Assembly: GCA_003598065.1 (NCBI GenBank)
Contig: QZKR01000120.1
Location: forward strand, 110,368 to 174,367
Origin: Myxococcales bacterium
GTDB taxonomy: Bacteria > Myxococcota_A > SURF-8
Direction: 5' to 3'
DNA length: 64,000 nucleotides
Shown: piece by piece, positions 18,551-29,100 of the stretch
Layout of the letters: each line of letters starts with the position of its first letter
Numbering within the stretch: the stretch's first letter is position 1
Translations under genes and position numbers: made by a program
The notes under the pieces: generated by a model
Seen by the model: only the letters and a program-made list of their open reading frames with translations
What the model was told of the DNA's origin: nothing
Database searches by the model: none

Positions 18551-19765
18551 TCACCGATGCGATTCGCCGGCGTGCGGACCGGCGAGCACGGGAAACGTGA
18601 TCACTGCCCAGCGATAGGCCAGCACCAGCCCGGCAATGAGACCCAACGTAACGACAATTTCACTCCACGCCGGCACGTAGCGACTTTCGACGAACGGCGG
18701 GTTATAGGCCACGAGGAAAACATTGATGCGATTGAGCGCCACGCCGAGCACAACCAACAGCGCCGCGACAAACAAACCCTTCCTGGACCGTCTTATCTTT
18801 GCCGAAATGAGCAGCAGCAGGGGCAAGACGACTCCTAAACCCACTTCCGCCCACCACCAGATCGTCGCCGGCGCGCCGGAAACGACGTGCAGCAGAACCC
18901 CGCGCGAAGCGAGGTCGATCAGCTTCACCGCCAGATAGACCGTCAGCAGTATCGGCGTAAACCGCGCCAGATCGGCCAGAAGCGGCGTCTCCGGTTCGCG
19001 GCGAAACGCCCACGTCGCCCACGATCCCTCGACGATCACCATCGGAAAGCCGACCATGATCGCCGAGAGAAGAAACATCGCCGGCAGATAGGGGCTGTAC
19101 CAGAGCGGGTTCATTTTCGTCGGGGCGATCACCATCAGCGTTCCGAGCGAGGACTGATGCATGAACGAGAGCACGACGCCCAGAATCAGCAGCACCGGCA
19201 GGGCGACCTTGGCGAAGGCCGCCGCCGGCTTGAGCAAAGGCCGAATCAGCGAGGCGATCGACGCCGCCCTTCCCGAGAACGGCGGGCCGCTCTCGAAACG
19301 TTCGGCCACGACAGGCACGAATTCCAGGTAAAGCACGGTCAGGTAGGTCATGACGCAGATGGCCACTTCGAAAAGCACGGAGTTGCCTTGCGGATAAATC
19401 AGCGGCTTCCAGATGTTGTACGGCCGCCCGAGATCGGCCATCAACCCAATCACGACGAACGTATAACCGAGGAGCGCCGTAAGAATGGCGGGACGAACGA
19501 GCGCGCCGTACCGCTCGCGATGGAAGATGTGCGCCAGGGCGGCCGTGGTGAAACCACCGGCCGCAAGCGCGACGCCCGTCGCCACATCGACGGCGATCCA
19601 TATCCCCCAGGGATTGGCGTCGGTGAGGTTGGTGCTGTCCTGCAGGCCGACCACGAATCGCCAGACGGCCACGCTCGCCCCGAGGATCGCCAGACCCGCA
19701 AGGGCGATCGCCCCCGGCGTAAAATAGGTTGTTTGAAGCGGCTTAGCCGCGTGCTGTGCGGTCAT
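18551..19765 (-). CDS. HybB/NrfD-family integral membrane quinone-interacting subunit
   Basis: A 404-aa protein with about ten transmembrane helices. Hallmarks of the HybB branch are DANPWGIWIAVDVATG in the first third and LGRPYNIWKPLIYP in the second. Family members exchange electrons between menaquinol and periplasmic Fe-S or cytochrome subunits. The start at 19765 overlaps the end of the HybA-like gene by 23 bases, which implies translational coupling. No hydrogenase, polysulfide or molybdopterin subunit is encoded nearby, so the complex probably works as a quinone:cytochrome c oxidoreductase with the octahaem protein. Confidence 0.85.
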   Translation of the reverse strand: MTAQHAAKPLQTTYFTPGAIALAGLAILGASVAVWRFVVGLQDSTNLTDANPWGIWIAVDVATGVALAAGGFTTAALAHIFHRERYGALVRPAILTALLGYTFVVIGLMADLGRPYNIWKPLIYPQGNSVLFEVAICVMTYLTVLYLEFVPVVAERFESGPPFSGRAASIASLIRPLLKPAAAFAKVALPVLLILGVVLSFMHQSSLGTLMVIAPTKMNPLWYSPYLPAMFLLSAIMVGFPMVIVEGSWATWAFRREPETPLLADLARFTPILLTVYLAVKLIDLASRGVLLHVVSGAPATIWWWAEVGLGVVLPLLLLISAKIRRSRKGLFVAALLVVLGVALNRINVFLVAYNPPFVESRYVPAWSEIVVTLGLIAGLVLAYRWAVITFPVLAGPHAGESHR

Positions 19766-20708
19766 GGTTGATTTTCTGTTCCGAAGAGGAGGGAGACGAT
19801 TCGGTCGCCTCGGCGATGATTTCGTGCTCCGGCTTGAAGAGATGGCGGACAAGCGCCAAGCCGCCGAACAGCGCCGTCGGAGCCAGCATGTAACGGAATA
19901 TGCCATGCTGGATGGACTCGGTCAGACGCGGCGGCGCGGACTTCGGCAGCGCCAGGAAGCCGAGCGATTCGAACGGCGTATCCGAGATATAAAGCCAGCT
20001 TGTGCCGCCTACTTCATGTTCTCCGTAAACGTACGGCACGTACTTCGGCCGCTCTCGGAACGCGCCGGAAACACCGGCCAGGCGCGCGTGGGCGACTTTC
20101 AGCAATTCCTCGCGCGGGCCAAATAACAGAGCTTCTTTGGGGCAAGCCTTAACGCAGGCCGGGACTTCACCCTTGGCCTGTTTGTCGGCGCAAAAGTTGC
20201 ATTTGCGCACGCGAGGCGTGAGCGGGTCGGCGTATTCGTAGGCCGGGATCTGGAACGGACAGGCGACCATGCAATACCGGCAGCCGAGGCAGCGCGAGGC
20301 GTCGTAGGTCACGGGCCCGTCGGGCTGCTTGCGCATCGCCCCCACAAGGCACGCCGACACGCAGGCGGGATCGACGCAATGCGCGCACTGGTTCTTTACG
20401 TAAACCGGCGTTTCGTCGCCTTCTATGGCGATTTTGTTGAGGACGGTGAACGTATCGGCGTTCGGCCGACGCGGTGTATCGAGGACTTTCATGTCTTCGA
20501 AGGACCGCGTGGGAAACGGCAACTGATTGGCCGTCTGACAAGCCGCCTCGCACTTGCGGCAGCCGACGCATTGAGTGAGATCGACAAGGACGCCTTTGGC
20601 TGAGGGACCGGCGGCGCGCACGCCGTTTTCGCTAGCGTACGCACGGGTTGCGCCAGAAGCCGCCGTTCCTGCCGCCAACACCAGAAAGGCGCGGCGCGAC
20701 AGGCGCAT
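19743..20708 (-). CDS. HybA-like four-cluster ferredoxin with Tat signal
   Basis: A 321-aa exported iron-sulfur protein. The Tat signal is MRLSRRAFLVLAAG. Four [4Fe-4S] cluster motifs follow: CVGCRKCEAAC, CAHCVDPACVSAC, CLGCRYCMVACPF and CNFC...CVKACPK. A C-terminal hydrophobic helix (APTALFGGLALV) probably anchors it in the membrane, as in HybA. It passes electrons between the HybB-like subunit and another partner. ATG 20708 has GGAGG upstream and begins exactly at the Tat signal. It is the first gene of the operon; the 344 bases upstream contain the probable control region. Confidence 0.88.
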   Translation of the reverse strand: MRLSRRAFLVLAAGTAASGATRAYASENGVRAAGPSAKGVLVDLTQCVGCRKCEAACQTANQLPFPTRSFEDMKVLDTPRRPNADTFTVLNKIAIEGDETPVYVKNQCAHCVDPACVSACLVGAMRKQPDGPVTYDASRCLGCRYCMVACPFQIPAYEYADPLTPRVRKCNFCADKQAKGEVPACVKACPKEALLFGPREELLKVAHARLAGVSGAFRERPKYVPYVYGEHEVGGTSWLYISDTPFESLGFLALPKSAPPRLTESIQHGIFRYMLAPTALFGGLALVRHLFKPEHEIIAEATESSPSSSEQKINHDRTARG

Positions 20709-20873
20709 GATGAAACCTCCACGTTGTCCGGGCGATGCGCGAGGCTGTTCGAGCAAGATGACCGCCTTGGCCTCGGCGCTGAAACTCAAAGGGCGCCCGA
20801 CCTTGCACCCCTGAGGTTCCTTGTACATTTAATATCGAACTTGTAAAGACCCCAATGAGTGAAATCATAACTT

Positions 20874-20891
20874 TATGACATATGTATGACA
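20874..20891. promoter_or_regulatory. Direct-repeat operator-like site
   Basis: TATGACA occurs at 20874-20880 and 20885-20891, so the copies start exactly 11 bases (one helical turn) apart. They lie in the 344-base gap (20709-21052) between the divergent HybA-like and NmrA-like genes, an AT-rich stretch with no other gene. This is a candidate binding site for an unknown regulator. Confidence 0.3.
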
Positions 20892-21052
20892 ATTCGACAT
20901 AGGAGAGTGATCCGCTTCGTGGAATTCCCCCATTTCCTCTTCGATTTCTGGATGATTCGACCGCCAAGATTTGTCTGTATTATGAGTTATCGATCCCCGC
21001 GTTTTGGTATTGCCCAGAACGCGTGAAACCTTAACCATAAGGAGCACTTGCC

Positions 21053-21940
21053 ATGATGATTGCCATTGTCGCCCCTGCCGGACACATCGGCTCTCGACTA
21101 ACCGCCCGACTTTTGGACGCCGGACAAAAGCCCATTCTCCTGGCTCGAAATCCCGAGAAGGTGGCGGCTGCGGTAAAACGCGGCGCAACCGTCCATCAGG
21201 GAGATGTCACCGATCGCGACTTTCTCGTAGAAGCCACGAAAGGAGCCAAAGGCATCTTCTGGCTGACGCCGCCGAATCCGACAGCTCCCGACTTTCGTGC
21301 TTATCAGCGCCATCTCGCGGAAAACGTCGCGGCGGCGATCAAGGAAAATCAAATCCCCCGCGTCGTCAACATTTCTTCCGTCGGCGCGCATCTTCCCGAG
21401 GGAACCGGCCCGATCGCCGGACTCTACGACGTCGAGCAGGCAATCAACGGCGTGGCGACGAATGTCACTCATCTGCGTCCCGGCATGTTCATGGAAAACA
21501 CCTTCTACTCGCTCCAGACCATCAAGACGGCAAATTCGATCTTCATGCCCATTTCGGCGAAAGTGAAGGCTCCACTCGTGGCGACCCGCGACATCGGCGA
21601 CGCGGCGGCCGAGATCTTTCTCGACAAAAACTGGTCGGGCAAGCGCGTCATTCACCTCTTCGGTCCGAACGAATTGACGTTCGCCGAACAGGCGCTGATC
21701 CTCTCGCGCGTCCTGGAACGGCCGATTTCCCACATCACCGTCTCCCCGGACCAGGCTTATCAATCGTTGACGCAGATGGGCGCCTCGCCCGACGTGGCGA
21801 AGCGTTACCTAGAAATGTACAGCGCCTTCGAGAAAGGCGCCCCCATCGCCGGCCTGAAGAACATCCCCGAACGGCGCGGCGCGACGAATTTCGAGACCTT
21901 CGTCCGCGAAGTGTTCCGTCCGGCGCTGCTGGGCGACTAG
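21053..21940 (+). CDS. NmrA-like NAD(P)-binding protein
   Basis: A 295-aa atypical short-chain-dehydrogenase-fold protein. The nucleotide-binding loop reads APAGHIGSRL (GxxGxxG-like) at residues ~7-16. GATVHQGDVTD and VVNISSVGAH follow the NmrA/NAD(P)H-dependent quinone reductase pattern. The usual catalytic YxxxK is not obvious, as is common for this subfamily, which acts as redox sensors or ene/quinone reductases. AAGGAGCACTTGCC precedes the ATG. The substrate is unknown. Confidence 0.75.
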   Translation: MMIAIVAPAGHIGSRLTARLLDAGQKPILLARNPEKVAAAVKRGATVHQGDVTDRDFLVEATKGAKGIFWLTPPNPTAPDFRAYQRHLAENVAAAIKENQIPRVVNISSVGAHLPEGTGPIAGLYDVEQAINGVATNVTHLRPGMFMENTFYSLQTIKTANSIFMPISAKVKAPLVATRDIGDAAAEIFLDKNWSGKRVIHLFGPNELTFAEQALILSRVLERPISHITVSPDQAYQSLTQMGASPDVAKRYLEMYSAFEKGAPIAGLKNIPERRGATNFETFVREVFRPALLGD

Positions 21941-21965
21941 CACACATAAGACGACGACAAACGAT

Positions 21966-22002
21966 CGGGCGACCTCGCCAGGGGCCGCCCGGTTTTCTTT
22001 TT
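21966..22002 (+). terminator. Terminator after the NmrA-like gene
   Basis: A hairpin with a CGGGCG/CGCCCG outer stem (21966-21991) is followed by GTTTTCTTTTT. Confidence 0.8.
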
Positions 22003-22199
22003 ATGAAACCTTCGGCCATCCATTCGTTCCACCCCTCCAACAACATACTTGAAATCCCGCCGGGTCGGTTGTAGCCTTCAGTAATAGGCTGCAGCTTCGC
22101 GTCCGCCGTTTTGAGGTCGAGTGGGTCCGCCGCTTCCTAGACCGTCGAGCGGACAGGATCAAGACCGCTATCGGAAATCTGGACGGGAAAGGTCGAGAG

Positions 22200-24233
22200 A
22201 TGAACCTATCCTTGCGCGTAATGCTCTCGTTGTTCTTCCTTCTCTCCATGCTTACCGGCTGCGGCGACGTCGGATCGACGGGCGATATTCGTTCGGACGG
22301 AGACGACGATTCGCCGGGCTATCTGCCTGACGATGATTTTATCGCCGAGGAGATGGAAGACTCCGACGAGGACGACATTACGCCTGACGGCGATGGCATA
22401 GAGCCCGACGGCGACGAGACGCCTCCTGACGGCGACGAGTCCCGACCGGATGGCGATGAACCGCAACCCGACGGAGACGAACCGCAGCCTGACGGCGACA
22501 AGCCCTGGACCGACGGCGACGAAATTCCGACCGATGGAGACGAGACTCCGCCCGACGGCGACGATTGCTATCTGGATTGCGAACCGGAGGACATTTGCTG
22601 CCCGTTCTGCCGTGGCCGGACAGGCAATTATTGTTTGCCGGATTACGGCAGGGGGGAATATCTCTGTATCTGCCTCGACGGTTGCAGCAGTCATACGATT
22701 CAATGCTGGGGCTGGTGCGTGACCTACAACCCGGATTCCGCCGGTTGCGAGGCGAACCCAGGCTGCCCCGCCTGCGACGGCTTCGCCGGCCATTACTGCA
22801 TGGCCGATGAGGACTCGTCCGGTTGCCCGATCGAGGGCGCGCCCGAGTTCATGCCTTCCCTGAGTTCGGCGACGCTGGACGTCGAGCGGCGGGACGTTTC
22901 TTCCTGCGCTTTCGACATTGCGCTTCAAATCGAGACGGAAGAAACATCCGCCGAGGCGTCGGCCCACGTCGATAATTGTTGGTTCTCTTCGCTCGAATTT
23001 GCAGGTGCGCGCGACTTCACGCCGCCCATCCCGGCGGGCTGGTCGCAGGCGGAGGGGACGCTCTTTCTAGGTTGGGAGGGCTGCTCCGTCACGTTTACTC
23101 AACTCGCCTGCCAAACTGCCGATGGCGACCAGACGGACAGCGATACGAGCGACGGTGACGAGCCATGGCCCGATGGGGATGAAATCCAACCTGACGGCGA
23201 TGAGCCGCAAACCGATGGCGACGTAATCCCTCCAGATGGTGATGAAGCACCGCCAGACGGCGATGCAATCCCGCCCGATGGCGATGTGACGCCTCCTGAT
23301 GGCGATGTAACGCCGCCCGATGGCGATGTAATCCTTCCAGATGGCGATGTGACGCCGCCCGATGGAGACGTAACACCGCCGGATGGCGATACGACGGAAC
23401 CGGATCTTGATCTCGATCCCGACCCGGAACCAGAAGTCGATCCAGAACCGGAGATCGAAACCGTTTCGCGCATCGTGGTCGCCGGCGACTCCTGGTCGGT
23501 GGGAATCGCCCAGCCCACCATCGAGGCGCTGGCCGCGCGCGGTTACGGCCAGGTGACCGTGTCGTGGCAGGCCACCGCCATCGGCGGCTCGACCGTCGAG
23601 GAATGGGCCAACAACGACGGTCACAAGCGCGATCTGCTGCTGGTGGAACTCACCAACCAGCCGCCGGCGGAGGTCCTCGTGCTGGTCATCAGCGGCAACG
23701 ATCTTTTGGGCGCCATGCGCGACGGCTTCGGCGGCTGGTGGCCGTTCTTGCAGGACGCGCTTTTCAACCAGATCGAGGACGATTTGCAGGAACTCGTGAA
23801 CTGGGCCCTCATTTTCCGGCCGGGGCTGCAAATCGCCATTGTCGGTTACGACTACCTCCATTACCCGCTCATCGATCTGTATCAGGACATGCCGGACATG
23901 ACGCTCGCCAAGTTCAACGAGGCCTTCGTCGAACTCGGCCGGCGGCAGATGACCGTGGCCCTGCGCACGCCCGGCTGCTGGTACGCCCACAACTACGGCA
24001 TCATGCAGTATCGCTTCGGCGACTCGTCGTTGGGTTACGGCCCTGGTGCGGTGCCCTTCCCCGGCACGGCGCCCAGTTATATCCCCTACCCCGGCGGCAA
24101 TCCCTGGCTTCCGGGTCCGATGAACGAGCTACCCGACGGCGTGCATCCCTCGGCGGCCGGTTTCCGCGTCATCATCGACAACACGCTCGATCAGGGAATG
24201 GCCAACCTCATCGAGCGGAAAACGTGGTATTAA
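22200..24233 (+). CDS. DGD-linker lipoprotein with SGNH/GDSL hydrolase domain
   Basis: A 677-aa lipoprotein (lipobox MLTGC). The layout is: acidic segment, a first heptad DGD tract (~residues 62-117), a Cys-rich/strand-rich middle domain (~120-310), a second heptad DGD tract (~324-400), a PEPEVDPE spacer, then an SGNH hydrolase (~420-677). Hydrolase blocks seen: GDSWSV (Ser ~431), IGGSTVEEW, SGNDLLG and DGVHPSAAGF (Asp/His). It probably de-esterifies a polysaccharide or lipid at the cell surface. The two DGD tracts act as spacers around the middle domain. The serine hydrolase gene at 24243 begins 9 bases after the stop. Confidence 0.82.
   Translation: MNLSLRVMLSLFFLLSMLTGCGDVGSTGDIRSDGDDDSPGYLPDDDFIAEEMEDSDEDDITPDGDGIEPDGDETPPDGDESRPDGDEPQPDGDEPQPDGDKPWTDGDEIPTDGDETPPDGDDCYLDCEPEDICCPFCRGRTGNYCLPDYGRGEYLCICLDGCSSHTIQCWGWCVTYNPDSAGCEANPGCPACDGFAGHYCMADEDSSGCPIEGAPEFMPSLSSATLDVERRDVSSCAFDIALQIETEETSAEASAHVDNCWFSSLEFAGARDFTPPIPAGWSQAEGTLFLGWEGCSVTFTQLACQTADGDQTDSDTSDGDEPWPDGDEIQPDGDEPQTDGDVIPPDGDEAPPDGDAIPPDGDVTPPDGDVTPPDGDVILPDGDVTPPDGDVTPPDGDTTEPDLDLDPDPEPEVDPEPEIETVSRIVVAGDSWSVGIAQPTIEALAARGYGQVTVSWQATAIGGSTVEEWANNDGHKRDLLLVELTNQPPAEVLVLVISGNDLLGAMRDGFGGWWPFLQDALFNQIEDDLQELVNWALIFRPGLQIAIVGYDYLHYPLIDLYQDMPDMTLAKFNEAFVELGRRQMTVALRTPGCWYAHNYGIMQYRFGDSSLGYGPGAVPFPGTAPSYIPYPGGNPWLPGPMNELPDGVHPSAAGFRVIIDNTLDQGMANLIERKTWY
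22383..22550 (+). repeat. 21-bp coding tandem repeat (PDGDxxx x 8)
   Basis: Eight units of seven codons, consensus P-D-G-D-E-x-x, in the SGNH lipoprotein gene. Third positions differ between units, so the array is old or under selection at the protein level. Confidence 0.85.
23169..23399 (+). repeat. 21-bp coding tandem repeat (PDGDxxP x 11)
   Basis: Eleven units of seven codons, consensus P-D-G-D-V-T-P, in the same gene. Neighbouring units around 23280-23380 are very similar at DNA level, as expected from recent slippage or unequal crossing-over; copy number is likely to vary between strains. Confidence 0.88.
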
Positions 24234-24242
24234 AGCGCGGTC

Positions 24243-25895
24243 ATGGCTAAGTACAGGGCAGTTCCCTTTATCGGCTTAGTTACTGTCGCCTTAGCAGTAC
24301 TGGCGAGCCTTGACGTTAGCGCATCGGACGGCGCCAATTCACTGCGCGAGCGCCTGTCGCGCGAAGTCGATCGTTTCGCCGACCGGTTCGATGGCGTCGT
24401 CCTCGTGGCGCAAGGCAAGGAAATCCTCGTCGAGCGCGCCCTAGGCGTTAGCGACGGCCGCAACGGCGCGGCCAACCGGCCGGACACTCTCTTCCGCATC
24501 GGTTCCATCAGCAAGCAAATGACTGCGGTGACGATTCTCGTCCTCGCCGAGGAAGGCAAGGTCGAACTCGACGCGTCGCTGTCCTACTATCTACCGGAGT
24601 ACCCGCGCGAAAGCCTTTCGCGCGATGGCGTCGAGGTGACGATCGAACATCTTCTGCATCACACCTCCGGCGTGGTGCGCGCGGAAAAGCTGGCCGGCTT
24701 CGAATCCAAAATGTGGTCCGAGCCGATCCGCCCCGCCCTCTTCCTCTCCGAATTGTCGAAGCAACCCCTGGAATTCACGCCGGGAACGAAATACGCCTAT
24801 TCCAATAGCGGCTATATGCTCCTTGGCGAGGTCGTGCGCCGCGTGACCGGCGACAGCTTCGAGGCGGCTTTGCGGTCGCGGCTGCTCGATCCGCTCGGCA
24901 TGACGGACACGGGAATCGCGCTCGACGCCGAACGCCGCGCTCGGTTGGCGAGAGGGCGGTTCCCCCTCGGCAGCCTCTGGCTGGACGGCATGGACGTGTT
25001 CAACCTGAGCGACACGAATCTGAGCGACTTGAAAAGCTCGGGAGCCGTCTTCTCCAGCGCGCGCGACCTGTGGCGATGGACAAGGCTTTTCCGCGATCCC
25101 GACAGCGCCCCTTTGCGGCGCGCGTCGATTAAAGCGATGACCACGCCGGGACTGGAAAAATACGGCTACGGCGTCGTCGTCGAAGGCGAAGGTCTGTGGC
25201 GTCAGATCTGGCATAATGGGGCGATCAGCCCGTTAGGTTTCAGTTCGGAACTGGCGATCTTCCCGGAACAAGGGTTCGTCGTTGTCGTGCTTTCCAATGA
25301 CGACTACGTGTTGGGGACCGGGCAGAGGCTACGCAAAAATCTCGTCGCGGTGCTGAAGGACGACCCCCCCGCGCAAAAACCCGAGCCGGGGCTGAAAGAG
25401 CAACTGACGGCGCTCGGCATCGGTGGTTTGATGTTTTTCAAGCGCGGCGAACCGCGCCTGCTCGTTGCACCTCTGGCGCTCGTCTGGTGGCTTTGGGCGG
25501 CGATGCGGCGCAGGCCGCGGTCCAGGCTCTCCTGGCTGGAAAAGACTCTCTCGCCTTTGTCGTTCGCCGCCCTGGGGCTCGGAGTGATAGCGGATGGCGC
25601 GGCGCGTTCGTGGATTATCTGGAGCGGGAGCGCGGGTCTCGCCGTCGTTGGCTGGCTGCTGGCCTCGCGGATTGCGAACGAACCCTGGGCCGACAAGTCA
25701 CGCTTAAAACATGCAACCGGGATCGGCATTTCCGTGCTGCTTTTGCTATTCGTGGGTAAAACACTCGACCCGGTGGGAATTCCGAGGCTCTTGGTGGCGT
25801 GGTCGGGTTCGGTTGGCGCTTTGGCGCTGAGCTTAAGAAAGTTCTCGGCGAAAAATACCGCCCGCGTTGAAGAGACAAGCAAATACGGAAGCTAA
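24243..25895 (+). CDS. Serine beta-lactamase-fold hydrolase with C-terminal membrane segments
   Basis: A 550-aa protein of the class C beta-lactamase/D-alanyl-D-alanine carboxypeptidase/esterase superfamily. A signal peptide (residues 1-27) is followed by the catalytic domain with S88-I-S-K91 (SxxK), the YxN motif in YAYSNSGYM and HNG in place of KTG. After residue ~390 come about four hydrophobic segments, giving a membrane-anchored C-terminus like that of several peptidoglycan- or peptide-active family members. The ribosome site is weak. True beta-lactamase activity cannot be inferred from these motifs alone. Confidence 0.82.
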   Translation: MAKYRAVPFIGLVTVALAVLASLDVSASDGANSLRERLSREVDRFADRFDGVVLVAQGKEILVERALGVSDGRNGAANRPDTLFRIGSISKQMTAVTILVLAEEGKVELDASLSYYLPEYPRESLSRDGVEVTIEHLLHHTSGVVRAEKLAGFESKMWSEPIRPALFLSELSKQPLEFTPGTKYAYSNSGYMLLGEVVRRVTGDSFEAALRSRLLDPLGMTDTGIALDAERRARLARGRFPLGSLWLDGMDVFNLSDTNLSDLKSSGAVFSSARDLWRWTRLFRDPDSAPLRRASIKAMTTPGLEKYGYGVVVEGEGLWRQIWHNGAISPLGFSSELAIFPEQGFVVVVLSNDDYVLGTGQRLRKNLVAVLKDDPPAQKPEPGLKEQLTALGIGGLMFFKRGEPRLLVAPLALVWWLWAAMRRRPRSRLSWLEKTLSPLSFAALGLGVIADGAARSWIIWSGSAGLAVVGWLLASRIANEPWADKSRLKHATGIGISVLLLLFVGKTLDPVGIPRLLVAWSGSVGALALSLRKFSAKNTARVEETSKYGS

Positions 25896-26186
25896 TTTAC
25901 TCACTAGTCTAGACTCCCCCTTCTGTGATAGGATCACGGTGCCTGGAAGGCAAGACTCAGCCAGATCCCTCGAAATAACGTGTTCTTGCCTATGATGAAA
26001 ACGATATTCACGGCAGGCGTCCGGTGTGCCGGCACTAAACGCTAGCTCGGAGTGGTTTTCCGGGATGTTCCGGAGCGTCCGAAGCCAGGGTAAACACCTG
26101 CCTCTGCGAAGTAGTTCAAAGTCGTGTCTAGCCATTCTGTACAATTAAACGAGCGCCATAATCTTCGCCGCTGTAAGGAGCAGGCC

Positions 26187-29100
26187 ATGCCCGCCCGCTA
26201 TTGGACTGGTCTCGTATGCGCCCCGGTGTTGTTTGCCGCCCTCCTCATCGGCTGCTCGGCATCGGAATTGGCTACAGACGGCGACAGTTCGCCGGACGGC
26301 GATCCGGACTCGACGACGGACGGCGACAGCGACGTGTTTACCGAAGGCCCGGACGGAGACAAGGACGACGACGGTGAGAGCCCCGACTCCGCTGACGGCG
26401 ACATTGACGAGAAACCCCGGGAGTGCGAGAAAAGCTGCCTGGAAGTGATCGGCGAATTGAATTTCGGCGCGGTTCCGCCCAGCGAATGCGACACCCTGTC
26501 GCTGATGTTGAAATCGGCAGGCGAGCAGACGCTGACCGTGATCGACGTCCATCTGACCCCGGACACAAGCAGCGAATTCACTATCGTCGGCTATACGCCG
26601 AACACGCCGCCGCGCGTCGATCTGCCGCCGCAATACGTGCTCAGCGTTCAAGTACAGTATTGCCCCTCGGACATCCGCAAGGACGATGGCGTACTGGTGA
26701 TCGCCACCAACGACGACGTGAAACCCCGCGTCGAGGCGCCGGTGACAAGCAGTTGCAAGGGTTCGGTGACGATGAGGGTGAGACCGGAAGCGATCGATTA
26801 CGGCGATCGGCTGGCGGGAAGCTTCCGGCGGGAGTTTTTCACGATCCGCGCCGAATCGGAGCTTCCGGATACGTCCTGCCTGCTGGAAGTGACGGCGATC
26901 AATTTGCAGATTGAAGAAGGCGGCTCGTTCGTTCTGCCATCGGATGAGGTGGACTGTACGGCGCCGTTTTTCATCGAACCGGACGATGAGAAAGTGTGCG
27001 CGGTGGATTTCCGGCCGGCGACCCAGGGCGAGTTCACAGAGACGCTGACCGTGGTGGGGACGGACTACGCCCACGAATCGCCGTTCTCGGCGACGGTCGC
27101 CTTGTCGGGCAACGGGATCCTGCCGGCGGCGGCGGTAGAGCCTTCGGCGATGGACTTCGGATACGTGCTTCTCACCGGCGGCGCGGTGGCGCGGGCGGCG
27201 TCGGTCGCGAACGACGGAACGGGACCGCTGGAGATCCTATCGGCGTCCTGGGTGTCGAACCCTGGCGCGTTCAGCGTGCATAACGATCCGGCGGGAAAAA
27301 CGATCCAGGTCGGGGGAGATCCGGTCCCGTTCGCGGTGAAGTTCGATCCCACGGTTCCGGGCGTTCAGGTCGGGACGTTGAACATCACGACGAACGACCC
27401 TCTGCATCCGGTGCTCCAGGTCTCGGCGTCGGGCATCGGCGTGGAGATCTGCCCGCCGGGAATGACGCCGGACCCGGAACGCCCCGGGAGCCCGGAGTGC
27501 ATCGTGCGCTGCGAGCCCGGACAGTTTATCTGCGTGTATGAAGAAGCGGGCTGGGGCTATCGAGTGTGCCAGGAGGATGGGCGGACGTTGGGCGATTTCG
27601 AACCGTGTCCGGTTCCTGGTCAAATCTGTGAGGACGGATCCTGCGGAGACGCGGAATGCACGCCCGGAGAACACGGGTGCTATATCGATCCGGAGTCAGG
27701 GCTTCACTACGAGCGAAGCTGCCTGCTGGACGCCTCGGGCTGGGGCGAGGCGACGGAGTGCGTGAGTTCGAGCGTCTGCCGACCCTCGGTGTGCGAAGAT
27801 CCTCATTCGCTCTGTCGTCTTACGAACGCCACGGTCGGGACGCCGTGCGAGGATGGCAACGAATGCACGGAGAACGATGGCTGCACGGGGACGGGAATGT
27901 GCCAGGGGACGGCGCGGACGTGTAACGACGACAACCAATGCACGGACGACCAGTGCATTCCGGATCAGGGCTGCGTGTTTTCTGCGGACAACGCCAACGA
28001 CTGCTCGGACGAAAACCCCTGCACGAGCGGCGACCACTGCGAAAGCGGTCGATGCATACCAGCTGAGGTGGCGATCGACTGCGACGATGAGAACGAATGC
28101 ACGCTGGACGAATGCGACCCGGAAGCGAATCCGCCCTGCCGCCACACGGCGATCGCGGGAAACTGCGAGGATGGAAACATCTGCACGAAGAATGACTACT
28201 GCCTGAGCGGGCTATGCCTGTCGGGACCCTTGGACGCGTGCGACGACGCGAATCCCTGCACGACAGACGCCTGCGTGACGCGAGAGGGCTGCCGAAACAC
28301 GCCACGGACGGGGAACTGCGAGGACGGCGACCCATGCACGTCAGGCGAATACTGCGACTACGAAGGCTTCATCTACAAGTGCATCGGCGGGACGCGTATA
28401 GACTGCGACGACGACAATCCCTGCACGGCGGACACGTGCGATGAAACCGGCGACTGCGATCATTTGCCGTTGAACGGTCCATCGGTGGAATGCACGGACA
28501 ACAACGTCTGCACGACGGGAGATGCGTGCGTGAACGGCGTGTGCGCCTACGGTCAAGGTGGAACGCAAAACTGCGACGACGGCAATCCCTGCACGACGGA
28601 TAGCTGCCATCCGACGCAGGGCTGCCAGCGGGTGAACAACACCAATTCCTGCGACGACGATAATCCCTGCACCGTCGGGGACCGCTGCAATTTGGGCATG
28701 TGTCGGCCTGGGAGCGCGAAGACCTGCGACGATGGGAACACCTGCACGACGGACAATTGCAATCCGGAGGCGGCGGAAGGCGAAGAATGCGTCTCGACGC
28801 CGAAGACGAACGGAACGACGTGCAACGATGCAGACCCGTGCACCACCGGAGATCGTTGCGTGAACGGCGCATGCGAGCCGACGGGCGGCCAATCGTGCAA
28901 CGACGACAATCCGTGCACGATCGACGGCTGCGACGAGCAGGGCTGCACGCATGCGGCGGATATCGGCGCGGACTGCCAGGACGGCAACCCTTGTACGACC
29001 GGCGACACCTGCAACGCCTCGAAGGTCTGCCAGGCGGGCCCAACGCCGCTGGTGTGTCCGGAGGCGAGCGATCCGACGCCGGCGAAGGATGTCGCCTGCC

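Noticed and set aside
17711..20708. Hydrogenase-2 operon
   Set aside because: Only HybA- and HybB-like subunits are present; no NiFe large or small subunit is found nearby.
24243..25895. Antibiotic-resistance beta-lactamase
   Set aside because: The fold motifs are shared with many peptidases and esterases, and the membrane C-terminus is not typical of resistance enzymes.
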